Shown piece by piece: positions 8,104 through 15,053 of a DNA stretch of 64,000 nt. The translations under genes and the position numbers were made by a program. Under the pieces are notes generated by a model. It was not told the DNA's origin, ran no database searches, and saw only the letters and a program-made list of their open reading frames with translations. The first letter of the stretch is position 1, and the number at the start of each line of letters is the position of its first letter. The stretch is from Paludibacteraceae bacterium. Lineage in GTDB: Bacteria; Bacteroidota; Bacteroidia; Bacteroidales; Paludibacteraceae. The DNA lies in the NCBI GenBank assembly GCA_023227695.1, contig JALNVE010000001.1:60041-124040 (forward strand), in the 5' to 3' direction.

Positions 8104-9089
8104 TTTTCTAATTCCTTAATAAAGGATATATCTTTCATCATCTTTAGACTAAAGCGAATCAAAACATATCCTCGGTCTTCTGCAATTTGATCTTTAGTTC
8201 TGTCGTTTTCTTGTTCTTCTTTTGAAGAATGAAAAAAACCTTCTCCGTCATATTCTATTAAGATTTTACCATAAATAAGGCCATCGTATAGTTTGTTTTC
8301 TAACCTAAATCCTTGTTTAACATTTGCGCCGCCAAGATAAAACCGCAAAATTTTGAAGAAAAAATCTTCTTCTTTCGACGCATATCCGCATTTCAAAAAT
8401 GGTACGACATTTTCTTCCCCGAACAAAAACATAAGATTTTTCAGCATAGTTGTGTCTGTGTACTTGAATCCGAATTTCCTATTCACTTCTCTCATTGTAA
8501 ATAAGTATGGATTGCTATGTATAAAGTCATAAACTTCACGATAAAATGATTTCTCTTTTTCAATTTTTTCTCTTTTGGCTTTTGTTCCCAAGATTGAATT
8601 GTTTTTTGCACCAATTCTTTTATATTCCTGTGTAGTGCAAAATCCAAAAGCTATCCACATGTCCCTTAAAGTCCTTTTGTCATAATCATATTTTTCAGAA
8701 AGAGAAGACAAGTTCATTCTTGAATTTTTAAAATCATCGAACGAAGCTTTGAGAAGATTCTTGTCAACATCTTTATAATACAACAAATCACTTTTTCTTT
8801 GTGCCGCACTCATCTTTAATTTGTCAATTGTCTCTTGAGACGGGGGCATTCTATTTTTGTGATCCCCATAATATTTGTGCCAAATATTCCACCCTTTCTT
8901 TGTCGTAACAGGGGTACTACACCCACAATGACAGAGTGGCGTTTTACCATCTAATTCATACAGGATAAAATAATCACCCCTTTTCATTCTGTGTGAAACT
9001 CTAAGATGTTTATAAAAATCTCTTAATACATATTGTTCTTTTTCTCCTTTGATTACTTTATTGCAAACAAGACATTTAATCTCTTTCAT
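8085..9089 (-). CDS. Freestanding Vsr-like (EDxHD-type) homing endonuclease
   Basis: A 334-residue protein lying between the two halves of the split enzyme, overlapping the C half by 19 bases. The C-terminal about 100 residues form a Vsr/DUF559-like nuclease (KILIEYDGEGFFHSS, then ENDRTKDQIAEDRGYVLIRF), matching the EDxHD homing endonucleases found in fractured genes. The N-terminus has a C-x2-C...H-x4-H zinc finger (CLVC...HLRVSH) and a second Cys cluster (LCHCGCSTP); the middle is helical and DNA-binding-like. It presumably cleaves the uninterrupted enzyme gene and drives spread of the split intein. Confidence 0.8.
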   Translation of the reverse strand: MKEIKCLVCNKVIKGEKEQYVLRDFYKHLRVSHRMKRGDYFILYELDGKTPLCHCGCSTPVTTKKGWNIWHKYYGDHKNRMPPSQETIDKLKMSAAQRKSDLLYYKDVDKNLLKASFDDFKNSRMNLSSLSEKYDYDKRTLRDMWIAFGFCTTQEYKRIGAKNNSILGTKAKREKIEKEKSFYREVYDFIHSNPYLFTMREVNRKFGFKYTDTTMLKNLMFLFGEENVVPFLKCGYASKEEDFFFKILRFYLGGANVKQGFRLENKLYDGLIYGKILIEYDGEGFFHSSKEEQENDRTKDQIAEDRGYVLIRFSLKMMKDISFIKELEKWKSLS

Positions 9090-9128
9090 TTTACTCCTTG
9101 CTTGGCGAAAAACATATACATCCAGCTC

Positions 9129-9947
9129 CTATGCCGTTTTTATCAAAAAATGTTTACTTTCGTCTAAGTCTTTCGCTTCCACCCATTTTGCATATTTTTC
9201 TATGTTCTCGTCAGTAACAAATTGTGCATCTTCTTTCTCTACTACCCAAAATTTATGTTCTTCGGTGCAGGTGATCTCTTTATTAATTGTAAGAATCTTC
9301 TTTTTGTTTTTAAATCTTGCTTTACAAACAACCTCATTTTGTCCAATATGTGTTTTAACCATTTCTCCTGTTTTGATGTTTTCTATTTTTTCTGTTTTCC
9401 CATCATGGAGCGTGATTTTCGTTCCATCAACAAAACACGCATTTCCAGTGCCGATCCCTAAACGCACAGCATCGGCTCCTGCCTCCGCAAGATTGACGAA
9501 AGTCTCTGGTAACGCCACGTTTCCGACCATAATCCATAATCTGTCTCCAAACCTTTTTTTGGAATCTTTTATGACCTGAAGAAGTTTGTTCATATGACCG
9601 TTTGCGATATCAATAAGGGCATAGTGTCTGACAGTATTGTCCTCTTTTGACCATTCTTCTACCAAACTCTTAAATTCGTCAAGACCATAGCTTTGAATAA
9701 GAAAAGATTCTGTCTTTTTCACCCACTTGTCCCTTCCGGTTCGCGGAAGACAGACATTGATGGAATTATTTATAAACTGCTGGAAACTATTGACGTCGAT
9801 AACACTAAACATCGGTGCGGTAATGAGCGGCAACATTCCGTCAGACCTTGAGTAAACATTGCACTGACTTCTGCTATCGATATAAGAAACAGAGGCTGGT
9901 AGCATAACGATATCAGAAAAAGAATATAAAGGTTTTGTTTTGATCAT
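9129..9947 (-). CDS. GMP reductase/IMP dehydrogenase-type enzyme, N half fused to a split-intein N fragment
   Basis: Residues 1-170 are the N-extein (SFSDIVMLPASVSYIDSRS at the start; NGHMNKLL, VGNVALPE, AGADAVRLGIGTGNA at the end). Cys171 begins the intein N fragment of 102 residues (CFVDGTKI...CTEEHKFWVV...KHFLIKTA), recognisably related to the IMPDH-1 split intein. The break falls immediately before the catalytic Cys. Family knowledge: these TIM barrels interconvert IMP with XMP or GMP; absence of CBS domains favours a GMP reductase-like enzyme. Confidence 0.88.
   Translation of the reverse strand: MIKTKPLYSFSDIVMLPASVSYIDSRSQCNVYSRSDGMLPLITAPMFSVIDVNSFQQFINNSINVCLPRTGRDKWVKKTESFLIQSYGLDEFKSLVEEWSKEDNTVRHYALIDIANGHMNKLLQVIKDSKKRFGDRLWIMVGNVALPETFVNLAEAGADAVRLGIGTGNACFVDGTKITLHDGKTEKIENIKTGEMVKTHIGQNEVVCKARFKNKKKILTINKEITCTEEHKFWVVEKEDAQFVTDENIEKYAKWVEAKDLDESKHFLIKTA
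9132..9437 (-). other. Split intein, N fragment (GMP reductase/IMPDH-type gene)
   Basis: 102 residues from Cys1 (CFVDGT) with block B-type CTEEHKF, ending at the stop codon. The matching C fragment is at 7978-8103, separated by the endonuclease gene. Confidence 0.88.
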
Positions 9948-9973
9948 TATTTCAATTCCTACTTTTAAAGAAC

Positions 9974-10921
9974 TTAGGTATAGTTCTTATATGATTTCTT
10001 CTGGCGTGAACATTTCCGTCTGTTGATAGACTTCCGTTCCGATTTTTTGAAGAATTCTGAGATAACGTCAACCGTCCATCCATTACCGATGCAGTGTTTC
10101 CTCTTTGATTCTGGAATGCCGCTGGTATATCCATATGGCAGAGTCTGAAGCCTTTCGTTCTCTTCATTTGTCAGATAGCGAATACCGTCGCCAATCCTTA
10201 CCTTGTTGTCCTGACTATTGCAGAATCCGCTTGCGCTTACGCATCCCGCTTTGTCTTCCGGCGTCAACACCCTGTACATACTTTGATAACGGTATTCTTT
10301 GATTTCAAGCTTACGCATCTGTTCTTTGCTTAACCAACGGTAGCTACGTTTAGGAAAGTCCGTAAGAATGTCTTTAAGGAAAATTCCCTTGTCTTTAATT
10401 TCAGAAGGAACGAGATTAGTCCAATAAAGTCTTTGTCGCTTCTGAGCGCTCAGAAGCGACGAATTAACCCGACGAGGTTCTCCTGTCTGTAAGTAAAGAC
10501 TGATAGTTTTAATCCACAGTGGTTTCATCACGACATTTTCAAGAAGAAAGTATGTCGGATCGCATTCGTTCTTAAGCCTTGCATATTGGAAAAACAGACC
10601 GGATTTCCCATCGAACCCTTCCATCTTACCGTTCAGACTAAAACTTTGGCACGGACTTCCTCCGATAAGCAAATCGATTTTCCCGATATCAAAGTTTCCG
10701 TTTTCTGTATACAGGATGCCATCCATGTATCTTACCTTGTTTACATCTCCGATTCTGATAATGTCCGGGAAATGTGTTTTAGAAACCATCATCGCCCAAG
10801 GGTCGATTTCACTAGAAAAATACTTCTTTACCTTGATCCCAGCACGTTCCAACGCAAGTCTTCCGCAACTGATTCCATCAAAAAGACTAAGTACTGTTAT
10901 GCCGTCTTTATATTCCTTCAT
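9974..10921 (-). CDS. C5-cytosine DNA methyltransferase (first by position of three)
   Basis: A 315-residue methyltransferase with motif I (LSLFDGISCGRLALERAG), the catalytic PCQ motif (IGGSPCQSFS), motif VI ENV, motif VIII (AQKRQRLYWTN) and the C-terminal GNGWTVDVI. The motif I style is that of the Dnmt3-like phage enzymes. Its ATG overlaps the stop of the MazG-like gene (ATGA). The target-recognition region between VIII and IX differs from its two neighbours, so each probably has its own specificity. No restriction endonuclease is adjacent; self-protection against host restriction is the likeliest role. Confidence 0.9.
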   Translation of the reverse strand: MKEYKDGITVLSLFDGISCGRLALERAGIKVKKYFSSEIDPWAMMVSKTHFPDIIRIGDVNKVRYMDGILYTENGNFDIGKIDLLIGGSPCQSFSLNGKMEGFDGKSGLFFQYARLKNECDPTYFLLENVVMKPLWIKTISLYLQTGEPRRVNSSLLSAQKRQRLYWTNLVPSEIKDKGIFLKDILTDFPKRSYRWLSKEQMRKLEIKEYRYQSMYRVLTPEDKAGCVSASGFCNSQDNKVRIGDGIRYLTNEENERLQTLPYGYTSGIPESKRKHCIGNGWTVDVISEFFKKSERKSINRRKCSRQKKSYKNYT

Positions 10922-11217
10922 TTCAGGGTTCCCTTCTGTTTTGAATATTCCATAAACTTTGTTACCCTCTTTTTCTTATCATTTTCCATTTCACGCTTCC
11001 AATATCCGCTTGGCTTCCTAATGATTCCATCTTCTTGTAAGAGTTCAACCACAGCGCAGATATGATAGAATTCTTCTAAGATAAGTTCACCGTTGGTTCC
11101 CAATTTGGTATTAGGGTCTATGTCATCTAACCCGAAACGTAAGGCTTTGCCAACATTTTTCTGCACTTCGGCACACTCTTCAGAAAGGCATGCTAATAGA
11201 TACTCGGTTTTATTCAT
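10918..11217 (-). CDS. MazG-like nucleotide pyrophosphohydrolase
   Basis: 99 residues with the EExxE metal-binding motif (LSEECAEVQKNVGKALRFGLDD) and a second acidic helix (ELILEEFYHICAVVELL), the pattern of the all-alpha MazG/dUTPase-like NTP pyrophosphohydrolases in phages. It is sandwiched between two methyltransferase genes with short overlaps on both sides. Role in nucleotide-pool or alarmone control is inferred. Confidence 0.75.
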   Translation of the reverse strand: MNKTEYLLACLSEECAEVQKNVGKALRFGLDDIDPNTKLGTNGELILEEFYHICAVVELLQEDGIIRKPSGYWKREMENDKKKRVTKFMEYSKQKGTLK

Positions 11218-12280
11218 TGATCCCCTTCAAGATATGTGCAATGACATCTACTGTCCAGCCGTTTCCAAGCATTTTGTATCTCTGAGTGTCTGAAACACAA
11301 TCTGTATAATTGTCCGGAACTGTTTGAAGCCTTTCGCATTCAAGTGGCGTGATATATCTGAAGAAGAATTCTCCGACTGGGACACGGTTTGGCAAAGTGA
11401 ACGGAACGACAATATTATCTTTCGACACGGTGGAAATACAGTTGGTCTTTTTGTCATATCTGAATTCAATATATTGCGTTGTCATCCCTTCCGTTTTCAT
11501 TTTCCCGTCTACGCGTTTACCGTTAAACAAACACCTTCCACGTATTGCGGCTACAGCCTGTAGGTCATTCGGTAAATCCACGATTCCAAAAAATCTCTGA
11601 TTTGAATATTTCTTACAGTGGTATGCTTCAATCATCTGCATTTTATCAGAATCTTGATGGACGGTCAAAACCCTATTGTGTTTTCTTGATGATTGTGCCA
11701 ACCAAAACAAGGCTTTTTCAGTATAATAATAAGAGTGTGAATTTACTCCTTTTTCCTTAACATCTCCCCAAGTGGTTCCTTTATCTTCTGGTTGCGTTAC
11801 GTGTGGAATGTTTGTCCAATATAAACGCTTTCTATTTTGTGCGCTGACCAAACTGGAATTAATCATAATCGGATTTACGCCCAAAAGTCCAGAAATTACA
11901 TCTTCATATTCTTTCTTCATACAAACATTTTCCAAAAGGAAATATTTTGGCTTACATTCTTTTAAAAGCCTAACAAATTCGAAGAATAGTTTACTTCGTG
12001 GGTCTTCGAAATTGAGTTGTTTCCCAGCGAAGCTAAAACCCTGACACGGGCTTCCTCCTATAATGAGATCAATCTGTGGAAGGCTGTCCGATTTTACATC
12101 AAGAACATTTCCTACCTGAATAGTATTGGGAAAGTTTTTCATGCATACTTTAATCGCATTTTTATCAATTTCACTTGCGAAATAGTTCTTGCATTTTAAT
12201 CCGGCTCTTTGCAATGCCAACTGCCCGCAACTCATTCCGTCAAATAAGCTTAGGACGTTAATTCCTTCAAATGAATTCAT
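11210..12280 (-). CDS. C5-cytosine DNA methyltransferase (second)
   Basis: A 356-residue paralogue of its neighbours: LSLFDGMSCGQLALQRAGL, IGGSPCQGFSFAGKQ, LLENVCMKKE, SAQNRKRLYWTN and GNGWTVDVIAHILKG. It has the longest target-recognition region of the three. The start forms a TAATG overlap with the upstream methyltransferase and the end overlaps the MazG-like gene by eight bases, so the group is one transcriptional unit. Confidence 0.9.
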   Translation of the reverse strand: MNSFEGINVLSLFDGMSCGQLALQRAGLKCKNYFASEIDKNAIKVCMKNFPNTIQVGNVLDVKSDSLPQIDLIIGGSPCQGFSFAGKQLNFEDPRSKLFFEFVRLLKECKPKYFLLENVCMKKEYEDVISGLLGVNPIMINSSLVSAQNRKRLYWTNIPHVTQPEDKGTTWGDVKEKGVNSHSYYYTEKALFWLAQSSRKHNRVLTVHQDSDKMQMIEAYHCKKYSNQRFFGIVDLPNDLQAVAAIRGRCLFNGKRVDGKMKTEGMTTQYIEFRYDKKTNCISTVSKDNIVVPFTLPNRVPVGEFFFRYITPLECERLQTVPDNYTDCVSDTQRYKMLGNGWTVDVIAHILKGINE

Positions 12281-13179
12281 TACTTGATTCCTTTTAGAAT
12301 ATGGGCGATCACGTCTACAGTCCAGCCATCTCCAAGGATTCCTGCGGCCTTATCTCTTGTAAGAATCTTTGTATAGCCTTCATCAACCGTCTGTAGGCGT
12401 TCTAATTCCGTCTGATTCAAAAACCGGATATTCTGATAAACACTGACATCTCCATGATATTTATCCAAGTCTTTTGCTGTTACCGTCTTTAAATTGAAAT
12501 TCGAAGTGAAATTTTCCATACATGCTAGGTAGTGTTGTTCGCTTTCAAAGACAATCGTTGTGAAGCCAGTTTTGAAGTAACGATAAAACATCTTCATCCG
12601 ATTGCTCTGCGGACGGCTATCTGATTCCAAAAGACAACGTGCCTTGTCTCTGTCTGACCATCCGCTTGTCAAAACTTGGTTTAGAAGAATTCCCTTGTCC
12701 TTCGGCTGTTCCACTTTTAGGTTTGTCCAATACAAGCGGTTTCGTAATTGCGCACTGATAAGAAGGGAATTAATAGCAATTGGTTCTACACCCATGATTT
12801 CGGTGATGACTGCTTTATCCGCTTCGGACATCAATCCAACGTTTTCAAGAAGGAAATATGTGGGATTCGTTTCTTTAAGAAGCCTGACATATTCGTAAAA
12901 AAGCTTCGACTTAATTCCTGCCAGACCCGTTCTGTTATACATCGCAATTGATAGATCCTGACACGGACTTCCTCCAATAAGAAGGTCAATCTTACCAAGA
13001 CTTTTACCGTCAAGCTTGGTGACATCTCCTACTTGTTTAGTATTCGGGAAGTTCGACATCGTGACCGAAATTCCATCAGTCTTGATTTCACTTGCGAAAT
13101 AGTTGTCAGGAATGATCCCGATACGTTTAAGAGCTAGTTGACCACAACTCATACCGTCAAAAAGAGACAAAATATTCAT
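12280..13179 (-). CDS. C5-cytosine DNA methyltransferase (third, promoter-proximal)
   Basis: 299 residues with motif I (LSLFDGMSCGQLALKRIGI), IGGSPCQDLSIA, LLENVG, SAQLRNRLYWTN and GDGWTVDVIAHILKG. It is the first gene of the methyltransferase run and lies just behind a near-consensus promoter (13207-13235). GDGW instead of GNGW is the only notable motif change compared with its paralogues. Confidence 0.9.
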   Translation of the reverse strand: MNILSLFDGMSCGQLALKRIGIIPDNYFASEIKTDGISVTMSNFPNTKQVGDVTKLDGKSLGKIDLLIGGSPCQDLSIAMYNRTGLAGIKSKLFYEYVRLLKETNPTYFLLENVGLMSEADKAVITEIMGVEPIAINSLLISAQLRNRLYWTNLKVEQPKDKGILLNQVLTSGWSDRDKARCLLESDSRPQSNRMKMFYRYFKTGFTTIVFESEQHYLACMENFTSNFNLKTVTAKDLDKYHGDVSVYQNIRFLNQTELERLQTVDEGYTKILTRDKAAGILGDGWTVDVIAHILKGIK

Positions 13180-13206
13180 TCTTTTACGCCTTTCGAATTG
13201 ACAACC

Positions 13207-13235
13207 ACTTTATCATTTTCGTCCGCTATTGTCAA
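13207..13235 (-). promoter_or_regulatory. Sigma-70-type promoter for the methyltransferase operon
   Basis: On the minus strand a perfect -35 hexamer TTGACA (13235-13230) is followed after exactly 17 bases by TAAAGT (13212-13207, four of six consensus bases). The first gene begins about 30 bases downstream. A 7-bp inverted repeat, TTGACAA/TTGTCAA at 13229-13235 and 13198-13204, brackets the promoter and could be an operator. Confidence 0.65.
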
Positions 13236-13238
13236 GTA

Positions 13239-13478
13239 TTAGGCTTCAAATCCATTGACCTTGATTTCACTTCTGCTAAAATCAAGAAAACGTTCGAACA
13301 GAAGATCGTACTTGATAGGGTCAATGTCTGTAATCCCCGTACAAAATGAAACTAATGACCCACCGGCTGAATTATGTACCGCTAATCCTTCTATATTGTA
13401 TGTGTGCGTATTCCTAACACACAAATCATATACTTTCCCATTATATTCCATCTTTTTTAACGATTTAATTTTAGACAT
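13239..13478 (-). CDS. Pol III alpha N part: split-intein C fragment plus 43-residue C-extein
   Basis: Residues 1-36 are a split-intein C fragment ([19 protein letters not shown]...[12 protein letters not shown]). Residues 37-79 are the extein [20 protein letters not shown]...LLFERFL, the continuation of the GRGS motif of family C polymerases. The protein stops just before the position where DnaE would continue with PDIDxDF; that segment is in the gene at 1086-3998. The ATG follows the endonuclease stop directly (TAGATG). Confidence 0.85.
   Translation of the reverse strand: MSKIKSLKKMEYNGKVYDLCVRNTHTYNIEGLAVHNSAGGSLVSFCTGITDIDPIKYDLLFERFLDFSRSEIKVNGFEA
13371..13478 (-). other. Split intein, C fragment (polymerase N part)
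   Basis: 36 residues ending in His-Asn before Ser +1; short length and autonomous ATG are typical of naturally split inteins such as gp41-1. Confidence 0.85.
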
Positions 13479-15004
13479 CTATTCTCTCTTTCTTTTTCTT
13501 GGAGTAAATCCTGATTCTTCTACTAATAAGTTATAAGCCCCGAAAATTTTATACAAATAAACAAACGACATTTTTGATTTCATTAAAAATTCTTCCCTTG
13601 TCGGAACGATTCCTGTCTCAGAAATTTGACGCTTAATTTCGTTAATGTACTTTAGTCTTTCTTCTTCAAGATTTTTCTGACCGAAACGTATTAAAGACAT
13701 CCTTTTGGATCTTTCTGACATTTCCTTCCGTAACCTCTTTTTGGCACAAACTGGACAAGAATTTCTTATGGGCGTGCATGTCCTGCTAGAAATTGTTTGT
13801 TTCCATTCATTCCCGCAGTCTGAACAAATCCACCATGCCTTTTCCGAAGACCAATATGGATAAAAGTCTGGACCTTTATCATTCTTGTTGTAGTTCCACT
13901 GTAAGAGTAACTCAGGGCACTTAACATCAAGACGCATTTTGTGTTTTTTCTCTTCTTTTATCCGCTGCTTTTCTTTCCTTTCGGATAATTTATTCGCGAG
14001 ATAATTTTCGAAGCTTTTGGTGTTCTTAAACTTGCCGAAACCACAACATTCGATTTTATTAGAATCACAAAGTTCAGAAATCCAAAGTTCTACTTTTTTG
14101 TTATACTTTAGAATTCCCATTCTTTCCAAGTCAGCCTTGTAAAGAATAATATATCTTTTATTGCCAAAATAAAAAGATTCTGCTGCCTCTTTTTTACGTT
14201 GAACTGTTTCAAATTCAGAAAGATTTCCTTTGATTTCCACGACATATTGAGTTCCACCAATTTCCATTTCGAAATCTGGATAATAGTTTGAGGGTTTCCC
14301 TAATATCGTTTTGTAAGGAACATGATCCGTACACCTTTTGAAAGAACAAACTTCTATGTTATTGTCACACCATAAAAGAAACATCAATTCCCAAGAACTA
14401 GCAAAAAAGATTCTTCCACACCTTGTAAATACCCACCCATAATAAAATCCACGTCCCATAAACTTCTGCTGACCTTCGGCATCCTTCCAGCGTTTTCTTA
14501 AGTCTTCAGAAACTTTTTCTCTTCTTTCTGGATGTTCTTTGTATCCACGACGTAAAGATTCTCCAATCCTTTTTCTTATTTCTGGGTCTTTTCGATGTAC
14601 TTCTTTCAAAATTTCAGACATTTTACGTCTAGCTTCTGGTGTGCCTTGCACTTTTTTCTGAGCTTCTGAATTATGCCGCCGCCATTCTTCAGTAAATTGT
14701 TCCTTTCGAAGACATTTACCACAGAATTCTTCTTTTGCATGTTTTTTCTTGCTAAAAGTGAATTCCAAGTCGTAACAAAATGATTTCCACAACTATAACA
14801 CGTACCAGACACATCCCACTTCAAATGTTTATTCAATTCATTTTCATGAATTAGCATTTCGTTTATAGGAATCGGTAGTTTCCCGAAATATTTGTATTCT
14901 ACATTCTTGTTCGTTCTGATATCTATGCTTTTTATTGTACGTTCTTCAATGAAAGGACGAATCCATTCTGGCACATCTTCTATTCTGTGATAAACGTTCC
15001 CCAT
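13479..15004 (-). CDS. Homing endonuclease with PD-(D/E)XK core, in two frames joined at a slippery site
   Basis: The zero frame starts at the ATG at 15004 (GGAGG six bases upstream) and would stop at 14606; the second frame is open from TTG at 14792 to 13479 but has no ribosome site. A -1 shift at A AAA AAC (14747-14741) joins them into about 508 residues. The join completes a zinc finger: CYSC lies before it and CGKC after it. Beyond are NUMOD3-like repeats (KMSEILKEVHRK, RIGESLRRGYKE), a PD-(D/E)XK core (YYPDFEMEIGG...VVEIKG) and a DUF4379-like zinc ribbon (CPELLLQWNYNKN...CSDCGNEW...CPVCAKKR). The gene sits between the halves of a split intein. A one-base assembly error or a genuine mutation in the A-run is an alternative to recoding. 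Confidence 0.75.
14741..14747 (-). promoter_or_regulatory. A AAA AAC slippery heptamer, candidate -1 frameshift site in the endonuclease gene
   Basis: Zero-frame codons are AGA AAA AAC, so the heptamer is in the correct register for simultaneous -1 slippage; the next -1 codon is CAT. The same heptamer class is used by IS1. I see only a weak downstream pairing (GAAGA with TCTTC) as a stimulator. Confidence 0.55.
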
Positions 15005-15053
15005 GTAAAGCCTCCTTTTAAATACTACCACTATCTAAGCATAGAGGCCAAAA

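Noticed and set aside
9952..10167. A 71-codon minus-strand frame overlapping the end of the first methyltransferase.
   Set aside because: Out of frame with an intact methyltransferase C-terminus carrying GNGWTVDVI, with no ribosome site.
10586..11065. A 159-codon plus-strand open frame across two methyltransferase-region genes.
   Set aside because: It lies opposite the coding strand of strongly supported genes, has no ribosome site and no recognisable protein; the same holds for the other long plus-strand frames left of 35.6 kb.
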